A stretch of 64,000 nucleotides of DNA. It comes from CAIWHR01 sp963823215. Lineage in GTDB: Bacteria > Pseudomonadota > Gammaproteobacteria > Burkholderiales > Casimicrobiaceae. A model generated the notes under the pieces. The model did no database searches. It was not told where the DNA came from and saw nothing but the letters and a program-made list of their open reading frames with translations. The translations under genes and the position numbers were made by a program. Shown one piece after another: positions 48,376 to 57,463 of this stretch. How positions within the stretch are numbered: position 1 is the first letter of the stretch; the number at the start of each line of letters is the position of its first letter. The stretch is taken from the NCBI GenBank assembly GCA_963823215.1, contig CAWGKT010000007.1, forward strand, positions 1 through 64,000, written 5' to 3'.

Positions 48376-48447
48376 ATGAGCGCCGCCGGGCCGTCCCAAG
48401 GCGCTCGCCCCCCTGGGGGGGAACGGCGCGCAGCGCCGATCGGGGGG
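48376..48447 (+). repeat. Dispersed Burkholderiales-type repeat, copy 3 (diverged)
   Basis: It begins with the same ATGAGCGCCGCCGGGCCG, then TCCCAAGGCGC and a C-run/G-run pair (CCCCCCTGGGGGGG). It differs more from copies 1 and 2 after base 31. It overlaps the beginning of the pbfA reading frame and supplies its ATG. Confidence 0.8.
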
Positions 48448-49818
48448 GATCATACAAGCGAGCCGCGAGCGCCCGGCGACGCCAGCGCCGAGGGCGACGT
48501 CAACACATCGCCGCTGCGCCGCGAGTTCGAGGCGGCGCACGTGCGCGCCGCCACGCGCGCGATGCTCGACGCCGACGCCAATGTATTCCTGCACCAGTCG
48601 CTGTCCACGCCCTGCTTCAACGCGGTGGCGTCGTGCGAGGGCATCTGGCTCACCGACGTCGAAGGCCGTCGCGTGATGGATTTCCACGGCAACAACGTGC
48701 ACCAGGTGGGCTACCGGCATCCGCACGTGATGGCGGCGGTCAAGGCCCAGCTCGACACCCTGCCCTTCGCGCCGCGGCGGTTCACCAACGCGGCCGCGAT
48801 CGACCTCGCGTCGCGGCTCGCCGCGCTCGCGCCCGATCCGCTCGGCAAGGTCCTGTTCGCACCCGGCGGCACGCTCGCGATCGGCATGGCGCTGAAGCTC
48901 GCGCGTATCGCGACGGGCCGCCACAAGACGCTGTCGCTGTGGGACAGCTTCCACGGCGCCTCGCTCGACGCCATCTCGATCGGCGGCGAGGCCGTGTTCC
49001 GCAAGCACATGGGCCCGCTGCTTCCGGGCACCGAGCACGCGCCGCCGTGCGATCCGGGCGCATGCCGCTTCGGCTGCGGCGGCGCCTGCAACGCGAAATG
49101 TGCCGAATATCTCGACTATGTGCTGGCCAAGGAGGAAGACGTCGGCGCGGTGATCATCGAGACCGTCCGCTGCACCGACGTCCAGATACCGCCGCCCGAG
49201 TACTACCGGACCGTCCGTGCCGCCTGCGATCGCCACGGCGCGCTCCTCATCCTCGACGAAGTGCCGATCTGTCTCGGGCGCACGGGTCGCATGTTCGCAT
49301 TCGAGCATTACGGCATCGTGCCGGACATGGTCGTGCTCGGCAAAGGGCTGGGCGGCGCCGTGTTCCCGATGGCCGCCCTCATCGCGCGCCGCGACCTCGA
49401 CATCGCCGCCGACCGCGCGCTCGGCCACTACACGCACGAGAAGAGCTCGGTCGGCTGCGCCGCGGCGCTCGCGACGCTCGAGGTGATCGAGAACGAGAAG
49501 CTGCTCGAGCGCTCGTGCACGCTCGGCGCGCGCGCGCTGGAGCGGATGCGCAAGCTGAAGCGCCGTCACCCGCTGGTCGCCGACGTTCGCGGCATCGGGC
49601 TCCTGCTCGGCATCGAGCTGGCGCGAAACGGCGTTCCGGCGCGCCGCGAGGCCGAGCAGGTGATGTACCATTGCCTCGCGCACGGCCTGTCCTTCAAGGT
49701 CGGGCAGGGAAATGTATTGACGCTCTCGCCACCTCTCGTCATCGCCACCGAGGACCTCGACGCCGCGTTCCTGATCATCGACGCGGCGCTCGAAGCGGTC
49801 GAGGCCGCGACCCGCTAG
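48376..49818 (+). CDS. pbfA: PbfA, (R)-1-hydroxy-2-aminoethylphosphonate ammonia-lyase
   Basis: A 480-residue class III aminotransferase-fold PLP enzyme; the PLP Lys is in VVLGKGLGG (about 325) and the Asp in LLILDEVP. A Cys-rich insert (CDPGACRFGCGGACNAKC) lies near residue 220. PbfA enzymes eliminate ammonia from hydroxylated aminoethylphosphonate to give phosphonoacetaldehyde, feeding PhnY next door. Residues 1 to about 40 are encoded by the dispersed repeat and linker and are not family sequence; conserved sequence begins near FEAAHVRAATRAML. No better start codon is visible there. Confidence 0.82.
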   Translation: MSAAGPSQGARPPGGERRAAPIGGDHTSEPRAPGDASAEGDVNTSPLRREFEAAHVRAATRAMLDADANVFLHQSLSTPCFNAVASCEGIWLTDVEGRRVMDFHGNNVHQVGYRHPHVMAAVKAQLDTLPFAPRRFTNAAAIDLASRLAALAPDPLGKVLFAPGGTLAIGMALKLARIATGRHKTLSLWDSFHGASLDAISIGGEAVFRKHMGPLLPGTEHAPPCDPGACRFGCGGACNAKCAEYLDYVLAKEEDVGAVIIETVRCTDVQIPPPEYYRTVRAACDRHGALLILDEVPICLGRTGRMFAFEHYGIVPDMVVLGKGLGGAVFPMAALIARRDLDIAADRALGHYTHEKSSVGCAAALATLEVIENEKLLERSCTLGARALERMRKLKRRHPLVADVRGIGLLLGIELARNGVPARREAEQVMYHCLAHGLSFKVGQGNVLTLSPPLVIATEDLDAAFLIIDAALEAVEAATR

Positions 49819-49825
49819 CCCCACC

Positions 49826-51490
49826 GTGCAGACTCTGCTCAATCTTCTCGCCGGAGTCTCGCTGCTCGTCTGGGGCACGCACATCGTCCGCACCGGCATC
49901 CTGCGCCTGTTCGGCAGCTCGTTGCGGCGCTTCCTGCGCATCAGCGCCGCCAAGCCGCTGCACGCGTTCTTCGCCGGCGCCGGGATCACCGCGCTGATCC
50001 AGAGCAGCACCGCGACGGCGCTGATCGTCGCCTCGTTCGCCGGCCAGGGCCTGATCGGCACCGCGCAGGCGCTGGCGGTGATGCTCGGGGCCGACGTCGG
50101 CACGTCGCTGGTCACGGTCATCCTGTCGTTCGACCTGTCCTGGCTCTCGCCGCTGCTGATCTTCGTCGGCGTCGTGCTCTTCCTCACGCGGCAGGCGGAT
50201 TCGATCGGCCGCTTCGGCCGCGTGCTGATCGGGCTCGGACTCATCATGTTCGCGCTGCAATGGATCTCGGTCGCCGCGAAGCCGGTGGTGCAGGCGCGCG
50301 GCGTGCAGGTGATCTTCGCCTCGCTCACCGGCGACGGGCTGCTCGACCTGCTGGTTGCCGCGCTGATAACCATCCTGTGCTACTCGAGTCTCGCCGTGGT
50401 GCTGCTGGTGGCCGCACTGGCGTCGCTGCACGTGATCGCACTGCCGGTAGCCCTCGGGCTCGTGCTGGGAGCCAATCTCGGCAGCGGGCTTCTCGGCATG
50501 CTGTCCACGCTCAATTCACCGCCCGAGGCGCGGCGCGTTACGCTGGGCAATTTCCTGTTCAAGCTGATCGGCTGCACCCTGCTCCTGCCGCTCCTTTCCC
50601 GGATGGAGGGCCCGATCGAGGTGCTTGGCCTTGGGCCCGCTCAAGAGGTCGTGCTGTTCCACCTGGCCTTCAACGTCACGCTGGCCCTGGTCTTCATCTT
50701 CTTCACGGCCCCGATCGCGCGCGTCGCCGAACGCCTGCTGCCCGCGAAGGCGCTGCCGGACGACCCCGCGAAACCCCGGCACCTCGATCCGTCCGCCCTC
50801 ACGACGCCGACGCTCGCCATCTCGTGCGCGGCGCGCGAGGCGCTGCGCATCGGCGACGTTATCGAGCAGATGCTACAAGGGATGCTGACGGTATTGAAGA
50901 CCAACGACCGCGCGCTCGCCGAGCGACTGCGCAAGATGGACGATGTCGTCGACGACCTGTATACCGCGGTCAAGCTCTACCTGACGCAGATATCGCGCGA
51001 GGCGCTGGAGGAGGACGAGGGACGGCGCTGGGCCGACATCGTGTCCTTCACGATCAACATGGAGCAGGTCGGCGACATCATCGAGCGCATCGTCATCGAG
51101 CTCGAGGACAAGAAGATCGACAAGGGACGCAACTTCTCCGAGGCGGGGATGGCCGAGATCTGCGACCTTCATGCACGACTCATCGCCAACCTGCAGCTGG
51201 GACTGTCCGTGTTTCTCAACGGCGATCTGAAGAGCGCTCAGGAACTGCTGGCGCAGAAGGTGCTGTTCCGCGACCTCGAACGGGCCTACGCTGACTCGCA
51301 CCTGGCGCGCCTCGCGGAGAACACGCAGGACAGCATCGAGACCTCGTCGCTGCACCTCGATCTCATCTCGGACCTGAAGCGGATCAATTCGCACATTTCG
51401 TCGATCGCCTACCCGATCCTCGAGCAGGCCGGCGTGCTGGCGAAGACCCGCCTCAAGGAGCCGGATCCCGTTCCCCTCCGCGCCACCTGA
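49826..51490 (+). CDS. Na/Pi cotransporter family protein (PhoU-fused)
   Basis: A 554-residue membrane protein. The first 310 residues hold two inverted Na/Pi repeats, with the QSSTATALIVASF motif near 54 and a second, weaker copy (LCYSSLAVVLLVAAL). The last 220 residues form a PhoU-like helical bundle (DDLYTAVKLYLTQIS, MEQVGDIIERI). Bacterial members usually export phosphate. Starting 7 bases after pbfA, it would remove Pi released from phosphonates. The start is GTG 49826. Confidence 0.88.
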   Translation: MQTLLNLLAGVSLLVWGTHIVRTGILRLFGSSLRRFLRISAAKPLHAFFAGAGITALIQSSTATALIVASFAGQGLIGTAQALAVMLGADVGTSLVTVILSFDLSWLSPLLIFVGVVLFLTRQADSIGRFGRVLIGLGLIMFALQWISVAAKPVVQARGVQVIFASLTGDGLLDLLVAALITILCYSSLAVVLLVAALASLHVIALPVALGLVLGANLGSGLLGMLSTLNSPPEARRVTLGNFLFKLIGCTLLLPLLSRMEGPIEVLGLGPAQEVVLFHLAFNVTLALVFIFFTAPIARVAERLLPAKALPDDPAKPRHLDPSALTTPTLAISCAAREALRIGDVIEQMLQGMLTVLKTNDRALAERLRKMDDVVDDLYTAVKLYLTQISREALEEDEGRRWADIVSFTINMEQVGDIIERIVIELEDKKIDKGRNFSEAGMAEICDLHARLIANLQLGLSVFLNGDLKSAQELLAQKVLFRDLERAYADSHLARLAENTQDSIETSSLHLDLISDLKRINSHISSIAYPILEQAGVLAKTRLKEPDPVPLRAT

Positions 51491-51499
51491 TCAAAAGCG

Positions 51500-52354
51500 A
51501 TGCCCACCAGCGAACTCACGCTCGCCGTCACGCTTGCCGTGCTCGGCGCCGGCCTGCTGCACGCCGGCTGGAACGCGCTGCTGAAATCCGCTCCGGGTGG
51601 CGACCCGCTGCTCGACACTGCGACCGTCGTCGCCGGATCCGGTGCGTGGGGACTCGTGGCGATCCCCTTCGTCGGCATTCCCGATGCCACGGCCTGGACC
51701 CTCATGGTCCTGTCGGTGTTCATTCACTGGGCCTATTACATAACCCTCGCGCATGCCTATCGCACCGGCGATCTCTCGTTCGCCTACCCGCTGATGCGCG
51801 GCACGGCCCCGCTCCTCGCCACACTGCTCGCCGTCGTGTTCCTGCGCGAATGGCCGACCCCGCAGGTTGCGCTCGGCATTCTTCTCATCTGCACGGGCAT
51901 CGTCGGCATCGCCTTCGTCGGCCGCAACCCGCACCCCCGCGCTGCCCTCGTCTTCGCGCTGGCCAATGCCGCGATCATCGCCGTCTACACGCTGGTGGAC
52001 GGCGCGGGGGCGCGCGCTTCGGGCAACGCCGCGAGCTACGCGGTGTGGCTGACGTTCCTCGAGGCGATTCCGTTCCTGTTCTGGATCCGCGCGCGGCGGG
52101 GACCCGACGCCGTCACCTACATCGCCCGCGGCTGGCGCCGCGGCGTGGTCGGCGGTGCCGCCAGCCTCGGCGCTTACGCCATCGTCCTCTGGGCCATGAC
52201 GCGCGCGCCGATCGCCGCCGTCGCGGCGCTGCGCGAGACGTCCGTGCTGTTCGCCGCGCTGATCGGCGCCGTCTGGCTGAAGGAAGGGCTCGGCTGGCCG
52301 CGGCTCGTCGGCGCCGCGAGCGTGGTCGCGGGTGTCGCCGCACTGAAGCTGTGA
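51500..52354 (+). CDS. EamA/DMT-family transporter
   Basis: A 284-residue, ten-helix drug/metabolite transporter made of two EamA repeats (first about 8-135 with AGLLHAGWNALLKS, second about 150-284 ending VAGVAALKL). It starts 9 bases after the Na/Pi gene. The substrate is unknown; uptake or export of an aminophosphonate or amine would fit the neighbours, but nothing in the sequence shows this. A repeat element follows its stop. Confidence 0.84.
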   Translation: MPTSELTLAVTLAVLGAGLLHAGWNALLKSAPGGDPLLDTATVVAGSGAWGLVAIPFVGIPDATAWTLMVLSVFIHWAYYITLAHAYRTGDLSFAYPLMRGTAPLLATLLAVVFLREWPTPQVALGILLICTGIVGIAFVGRNPHPRAALVFALANAAIIAVYTLVDGAGARASGNAASYAVWLTFLEAIPFLFWIRARRGPDAVTYIARGWRRGVVGGAASLGAYAIVLWAMTRAPIAAVAALRETSVLFAALIGAVWLKEGLGWPRLVGAASVVAGVAALKL

Positions 52355-52356
52355 TG

Positions 52357-52448
52357 CCGGGGACAGGCCCCGTTTCCGCTCGACGAAAGCGGGAACTGTC
52401 CCTCAACGAAAACGGGGTCTGTCCCCTATGACCCGGGGTCTTTCCCCT
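52357..52448. repeat. GGGGACAG/CTGTCCCC-type intergenic repeat
   Basis: About 90 bases between the DMT transporter and the FAD oxidoreductase carry nested inverted pieces, for example CCCCGTTT with AAACGGGG and GGGGACAG with CTGTCCCC. It ends in two near-copies of CCCCTATGA. It belongs to the same kind of element as 42779 and 55720 and may fold into a terminator. Confidence 0.65.
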
Positions 52449-54872
52449 ATGAACAAGCTGCCCACTCACGCCCGCGTCGTCGTCGTCGGCGGCGGCATCG
52501 CCGGCGCCTCCACCGCCTACCATCTCGCCAAGCTCGGCGTGAGGGACGTCGTTCTGCTCGAGCAGGGCCGGCTGACCTGCGGCACGACCTGGCACGCGGC
52601 GGGCCTGATCGGCCAGACGCGCGCGACCCGCAACGCGACGCGGATGAGCCGCTACGGCATCGACCTCTACGCGTCGCTCGAGAATGAGACCGGGCTCGCC
52701 ACCGGCTGGAAGCAGTGTGGCAGCCTCAACGTCGCCTCGACGCCCGAGCGGCTCGTTTCGATGCAGCGGCAGATGGCGCGCGCGAAAAGCTTCGGCATCG
52801 AGTTCGAGTTCGTTACGCCCGCCGAAGCCGGCCGGAGGGTGCCGATCCTGCGCACCGACGACCTCACCGGCGCGGTGTGGATCCCTGGCGACGGCAAGGC
52901 GAATCCGACCGATCTCACGCAATCGCTGGCGAAAGGCGCGCGCATGCACGGCGCCACCATCATCGAAGGCGTCAAGGTCACCGGCGTGAGCACTTGCGCC
53001 CGCCGCGTTGACGGTGTCCGCTGGAAGTCGGCCGACGACGAAGGCGCAATCGCCTGCGAGACGATCGTCAATTGCGGCGGCCAGTGGGCGCGCGCGTTCG
53101 GGCGCCTTGCCGGGGTCACGGTCCCGCTCTACGCCGCCGAGCACTTCTACCTCGTCACCAAGGCGATCCCCGGCGTCACGCCCGACATGCCGGTGGTGCG
53201 CGATCCGGACGGCTACCTTTACTTCAAGGAGGAGGTCGGCGGCATCGTCATGGGCGGCTTCGAGCCGAAGGCCAAGCCGTGGAACGTGGACCCGATTCCC
53301 GACGGCTTCGAGTTCCAGCTGCTGCCCGAGGACTGGGATCATTTCGAGATCCTGATGACGAACGCGATCCATCGCACGCCGTGTCTCGAGACGGCGGAGG
53401 TGAAGCTGCTGCTGAACGGACCGGAGAGCTTCACGCTCGACGGCAATTTCATCCTCGGCGAAGCCCCGGAGCTCGCCGGCTATTTCGTCTGCGCCGGCTT
53501 CAATTCCGCCGGCATTGCGAATGCGGGCGGCGCCGGCAAGCTCGTCGCCGAGTGGATCGTCAACGGCGATGCGCCGGTCGACCTGTGGGATGTCGACATC
53601 CGCCGCTTCGCCCCCTTTCACGCCAACCGCAGGCATCTCGCCGACCGCACGGTCGAAACGCTGGGCCTGCACTACGCGATGCGCTGGCCGCGCGAGGAGC
53701 TCGAGACGGTCCGTCCGCTGCGGCGCTCGCCCCTCTACGACCGGCTGGCGGCGAAGCGGGCGGTGTTCGGCAGCAAGATGAACTGGGAGCGCGCGAACTA
53801 CTTTCTCCCGCCGGGCGCGGTCAAGCCGCCCTACACGCTGGGCACGCCGGGATGGCTGCCGCACGTGCTGGAAGAGCAGCGCGCATGCCGCGAGGACGTC
53901 GTCGTGTTCGACCAGACGTCGTTCTCCAAATTCGCCCTCAAGGGCCGCGGTGCGCTCGGGGTCCTGCAGCGGCTGTGCGCGAACGAAATCGACGTGCCCG
54001 TCGGCACGATGGTCTACACCGGCATGCTCAACTCGCGCGGCGGCTTCGAGAGCGACCTCACGATCGTGCGCGTCGCCCCCGCCGAGTTCCTCATCATCAC
54101 GGGCTCGGCGCAGGCGACGCGCGACTTCGCCTGGATCGAGCGCGCCATCCGCGACGACGAGCACGCGGTCCTGGTCGACGTCACCGGCGCGTACTCGGTG
54201 CTTTCCGTGATGGGTCCCAAGGCCGAGGCGCTGCTCAATCGCCTTTCCCCCGACGCGCTTTCCCGTACCGCGATGCCGTTTGCCACGACCCGGATGATCG
54301 ACGTCGGGTACACGCGCGTGCGTGCCGCGAGAATGAGCTACGTCGGAGGTCCCGGCTACGAGCTCTACGTGCCGACCGAACAGTGCGTGACGCTGTACGA
54401 GGCGCTGTGGAGCTGCGGCGCCGAATTCGGCCTCCGGGATGCGGGCTACTACACGATCGACGCGTTGCGCATCGAGGCCGGCCGCCGCGCGTGGGGGGCG
54501 GAGCTGTCGCCCGACGAGTCGCCCTGGGAAGCCGGACTCGGCTATGCCGTGAAGATGGACAAGCCCGCCGCGTTCACGGGCCGCGAGGCCCTCGCGCGGC
54601 AGCAGGCCGCGGGCATCCGGAAGCGCCTCGTCATGTTCACGTTCGACGATCCCGCCGCCTTCCCGTGGGGCGGCGAACCGATCCTGATGGACGGCGCGAA
54701 TGTCGGCGAATTGACGTCGACCGGCTATTCCCGCCGCTACGGACGCGCGGTCGCGATGGGCTATGCGCGCGCCGACCGCACGCTCACCGACGATGCCATC
54801 CTCGGCGCGAGTTACCGAATCGACATCGCCGGCGCACTCCACGCCGTGACGCCGCACCTCAAGCTCGGTTAG
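52449..54872 (+). CDS. FAD-dependent oxidoreductase fused to a GcvT-like domain
   Basis: An 807-residue two-domain enzyme of the dimethylglycine/sarcosine dehydrogenase type. The FAD domain (about 1-390) has VVVVGGGIAGASTAYHLAKLG and CGTTWHAAGLIGQ, where the His is the usual covalent FAD site. The C-terminal half (about 430-807) is a GcvT/aminomethyltransferase fold (FDQTSFSKFALKGRGA, YTGMLNSRGGFESDLTI) that passes a one-carbon unit to tetrahydrofolate. It probably demethylates a secondary or tertiary amine. The two possible ATGs (52428, 52449) both sit in repeat sequence without a ribosome-binding site. Confidence 0.86.
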   Translation: MNKLPTHARVVVVGGGIAGASTAYHLAKLGVRDVVLLEQGRLTCGTTWHAAGLIGQTRATRNATRMSRYGIDLYASLENETGLATGWKQCGSLNVASTPERLVSMQRQMARAKSFGIEFEFVTPAEAGRRVPILRTDDLTGAVWIPGDGKANPTDLTQSLAKGARMHGATIIEGVKVTGVSTCARRVDGVRWKSADDEGAIACETIVNCGGQWARAFGRLAGVTVPLYAAEHFYLVTKAIPGVTPDMPVVRDPDGYLYFKEEVGGIVMGGFEPKAKPWNVDPIPDGFEFQLLPEDWDHFEILMTNAIHRTPCLETAEVKLLLNGPESFTLDGNFILGEAPELAGYFVCAGFNSAGIANAGGAGKLVAEWIVNGDAPVDLWDVDIRRFAPFHANRRHLADRTVETLGLHYAMRWPREELETVRPLRRSPLYDRLAAKRAVFGSKMNWERANYFLPPGAVKPPYTLGTPGWLPHVLEEQRACREDVVVFDQTSFSKFALKGRGALGVLQRLCANEIDVPVGTMVYTGMLNSRGGFESDLTIVRVAPAEFLIITGSAQATRDFAWIERAIRDDEHAVLVDVTGAYSVLSVMGPKAEALLNRLSPDALSRTAMPFATTRMIDVGYTRVRAARMSYVGGPGYELYVPTEQCVTLYEALWSCGAEFGLRDAGYYTIDALRIEAGRRAWGAELSPDESPWEAGLGYAVKMDKPAAFTGREALARQQAAGIRKRLVMFTFDDPAAFPWGGEPILMDGANVGELTSTGYSRRYGRAVAMGYARADRTLTDDAILGASYRIDIAGALHAVTPHLKLG

Positions 54873-54879
54873 GACCGCG

Positions 54880-55713
54880 ATGCCGCACCGATTCACCACG
54901 CCGCCACGCCGCGGTCGCACGCCCTCCAAGCCCGGCGCCATCGCCGGCCAGGTGCAGAGCCTGACGCGCGGCCTCAACCTGCTCGACGCGCTCGCCAAGG
55001 CCGATGGCGGCATCACGCTCACGGATGTCGCCCAGCGCGTCGACCTGCCGCCGTCGACGGCGCACCGGCTGCTCTCGACGCTGGAAAAGATGGGCTACGT
55101 CTACCAGGCCGGCGATCTCGGGCTCTGGTACGTCGGCCTGCAGGCGTTCGCCGTCGGCGCCGGATTTCTCGCCAATCGCGATTTCGTCGCGCAAAGCCAC
55201 CTCTACATGCGCCGGCTGATGGAGCAGTCCGGCGAGACCGCGAATCTCGCGATCCTCGACGGCACCGAGGCCGTGTTCATCGCGCAGGTCCAGTGCCGCG
55301 AGATGATGCGCATCCTGGTGAAGCTCGGCAGCCGCGTGCCGCTGCACGCGTCGGGCGTCGGCAAGGCCATCTTCGCTGCGCTGCCCGACGAGCAGATCGA
55401 CGCGATCCTCAAGGTCAAGGGCCTGCCGCGCATCACGCAGCACACGATCGTCGCGCCGGAGACGATGTGGGCGGCGCTCAAGGTGATCCGCCACCGCGGC
55501 TATTCGTTCGACGACGAGGAGCACGCACCCGGCACGCGCTGCGTCGCCGCCACGGTCTACGACGAGCATGCGGAGCCGTTGGGCGCGATCTCGCTCGCCG
55601 GACCGTCGTCGCGGCTGCCCGACGAGCGAATACGGCAGCTCGGCCCCATCGTCGCGCACACGGCCGAAGAGCTCACGCGCAAGGTGGGCGGCCGCTGGCC
55701 GCACCCCTATTGA
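54880..55713 (+). CDS. IclR-family transcriptional regulator
   Basis: A 277-residue regulator with an N-terminal winged helix (about 25-90, LNLLDALAKADGGITLTDVAQRV, PPSTAHRLLSTLEKMGYV) and a C-terminal effector domain (about 105-265, with LHASGVGKAIFAALPDE and GYSFDDEEHAPGTRCVAA). It starts 7 bases after the FAD/GcvT gene, so it probably controls that gene. The C-terminal domain resembles regulators that sense glyoxylate or small organic acids. Confidence 0.88.
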   Translation: MPHRFTTPPRRGRTPSKPGAIAGQVQSLTRGLNLLDALAKADGGITLTDVAQRVDLPPSTAHRLLSTLEKMGYVYQAGDLGLWYVGLQAFAVGAGFLANRDFVAQSHLYMRRLMEQSGETANLAILDGTEAVFIAQVQCREMMRILVKLGSRVPLHASGVGKAIFAALPDEQIDAILKVKGLPRITQHTIVAPETMWAALKVIRHRGYSFDDEEHAPGTRCVAATVYDEHAEPLGAISLAGPSSRLPDERIRQLGPIVAHTAEELTRKVGGRWPHPY

Positions 55714-55719
55714 ATCGGG

Positions 55720-55738
55720 ATCGGGGTCAGACCCCGAT
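55720..55738. terminator. Palindromic GGGGTCAGACCCC element between iclR and nagZ
   Basis: A perfect 9-base inverted repeat with arms ATCGGGGTC and GACCCCGAT around one base, 6 bases after the iclR stop and between convergent genes. It is followed by TTCCTTCCCCT rather than a clean T-run. It shares GGGGTCAGA with the element before folD. Confidence 0.55.
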
Positions 55739-55746
55739 TCCTTCCC

Positions 55747-56705
55747 CTATTCCCGGCCCTGCATCGCCGCGATGCGGCGCGGCCAGGTCGGGGTTTGCCG
55801 CGGGCATCCAGGTCGCGAGCAGCAGATCGGCGGCCGCGAAATCGTTGCAGGCCAGCACCATGTCGCATCCCGCTGCCGGCGAGGCTTCCGCGCGCGCGAC
55901 GAGGTCGCCAGCGCCTGCGCGCCGGCCATGCCGAGGTCGTCGGAGAAGATGAGGCCGTCGAAGCCGAGGCGGCCGCGCAGGATTTCCTGCAGCCACTTGC
56001 GCGAATAGCCCGCGGCTCGGCGTCGACCGTCCGGATAGACCACGTGCGCCGGCATGATCGCCTCGAGCCCGCATGCACCAGCGCGCCGAACGGCACGAGA
56101 TCGTCCGCGGCGATCGCGGCGAACGCGCGCTCGTCGACCGGCAGGTCCGTGTGCGAGTCGGCGGCGACGAACCCGTGTCCCGGGAAAGTGCTTGCCGACA
56201 CCCGCCATTCCGCCGGCGCGCAGTCCGTCGAGCAGCGCCGCCGCGAGATGCGCGACGGCATTCGGGTTGCGGTGGAACGCGCGGTCGCCGATCACGGCGC
56301 TCGCGCCGTGGTCGAGGTCGAGCACCGGCGTGAAGCTGAAATCGATGCCATGGGCGCGCAGCTCGCCCGCCAGCAAGCGGGCAAGCCTGCGCCGCCTCGC
56401 GCGCGGCGCCGGCCACGTCGCGGTCCCAGAGCTCGCCCAGCGTGCGCATCGGCGGTATCGCCGTGAAGCCGTCGCGAAAGCGCTGCACGCGGCCGCCCTC
56501 GTGGTCGACGGCGACCAGCAACGGCGGCGTGCGCAACGTCGCGGATCGCGGCCGTCAGCGCCTTCAGCTGCGGCGGGGATTCGAAGTTGCGCGCGAACAG
56601 AATGACACCGCCCGTCAGCGGATGCGCAAGGCGCTCGCGATCGTCGGCCGACAGCCGGAGTCCCTCGACGCCGAGGACGACGGGGCCGCGCGGCAGGGTG
56701 ATCAT
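55747..56705 (-). pseudogene. nagZ: Beta-N-acetylhexosaminidase NagZ, several frameshifts
   Basis: A GH3 enzyme of about 320 residues that removes GlcNAc from muropeptides during cell-wall recycling. Conserved pieces lie in three frames: GPVVLGVEGLRLSADDRERL, LLVAVDHEGGRVQRFRDGFTAIP, DFSFTPVLDLDHGASAVIGDRAF, GVGKHFPGTR with the HG of GHGFVAADSHTDLPVDER, and LIFSDDLGMAGA with the catalytic Asp. At least four indels are needed between 56530 and 55760. No conserved block is missing. It is coupled to pdxJ by an ATGA-type overlap; acpS, often found between them, is absent. Confidence 0.85.
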
Positions 56706-57463
56706 GGCTGCGATCGACGTCGGCCGCCTCGCGGATCAGCGCCTTCATCTGCCGCACCGCCTCGCGCATGCCGACGAAGACCGCGCGCGAGACGATCGCG
56801 TGGCCGATGTGGAGCTCGCGCACGCCGGGCAGCGCGGCGACCGGCTGCACGTTGAAATAGTTGAGCGCGTGCCCGGCATTGAAGCGCATCCCGGCATGCC
56901 GTATCGCCTCGCCCGCCGCGCGGATCTTCGCCAGCTCGGCGACGACCGGCGCGCTTTCGGGATCGCGCCCCTTCGCGTGGAACGCGTGCGCGTAGGGTCC
57001 CGTGTGGATCTCGCAGACCCTTGCGCCGATGCGCGCCGCGGCCTCGACCTGCCGCAGGTCGGCGTCGATGAAGACGCTCACGACGATGCCGACGTCGGCC
57101 AGCCGCCGGACGACCTCGGCCAGGCGTGGCTTCCTGCGCCGCCACGTCGAGCCCGCCTTCCGTCGTGATCTCGTGCCGCCCTTCGGGTACCAGCATCGCC
57201 ATCTCGGGCTTGAGCCGCACGGCGATGTCGACCATCTCGGCGGTGGCCGCCATCTCGAGGTTGAGCTTGATGTGGACGAGCTCGCGCAGCCGCCGCACGT
57301 CCTCGTCCTGGATGTGGCGGCGATCCTCGCGCAGGTGAACGGTGATGCCGTCGGCGCCACCGAGGTGCGCCTCGACCGCGGCCCACACCGGATCGGGCTC
57401 GTAGGTGCGGCGCGCCTGGCGCAGCGTCGCCACGTGGTCGATGTTGACGCCCAGTTCAATCAC
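56702..57463 (-). pseudogene. pdxJ: Pyridoxine 5'-phosphate synthase PdxJ, frameshifted
   Basis: A TIM-barrel enzyme of about 253 residues that makes pyridoxine phosphate from 1-deoxyxylulose 5-phosphate and aminoacetone phosphate. The start LGVNIDHVATLRQARRT, HLREDRRHI and LNLEMAAT are in one frame. The rest (VSVFIDADLRQVEAA, CEIHTGPYA, NAGHALNYFNVQP, ELHIGHAIVSRA) is in another from about 57130. A second shift near 56715 would return to the stop at 56702. The ATG overlaps recO by 8 bases. Confidence 0.87.

Noticed and set aside
52113..55022. A 969-codon open frame on the minus strand opposite the FAD/GcvT gene
   Set aside because: It is the antisense shadow of a GC-rich gene; the plus-strand product has clear family motifs while this one is Arg/His/Ala-rich without any.
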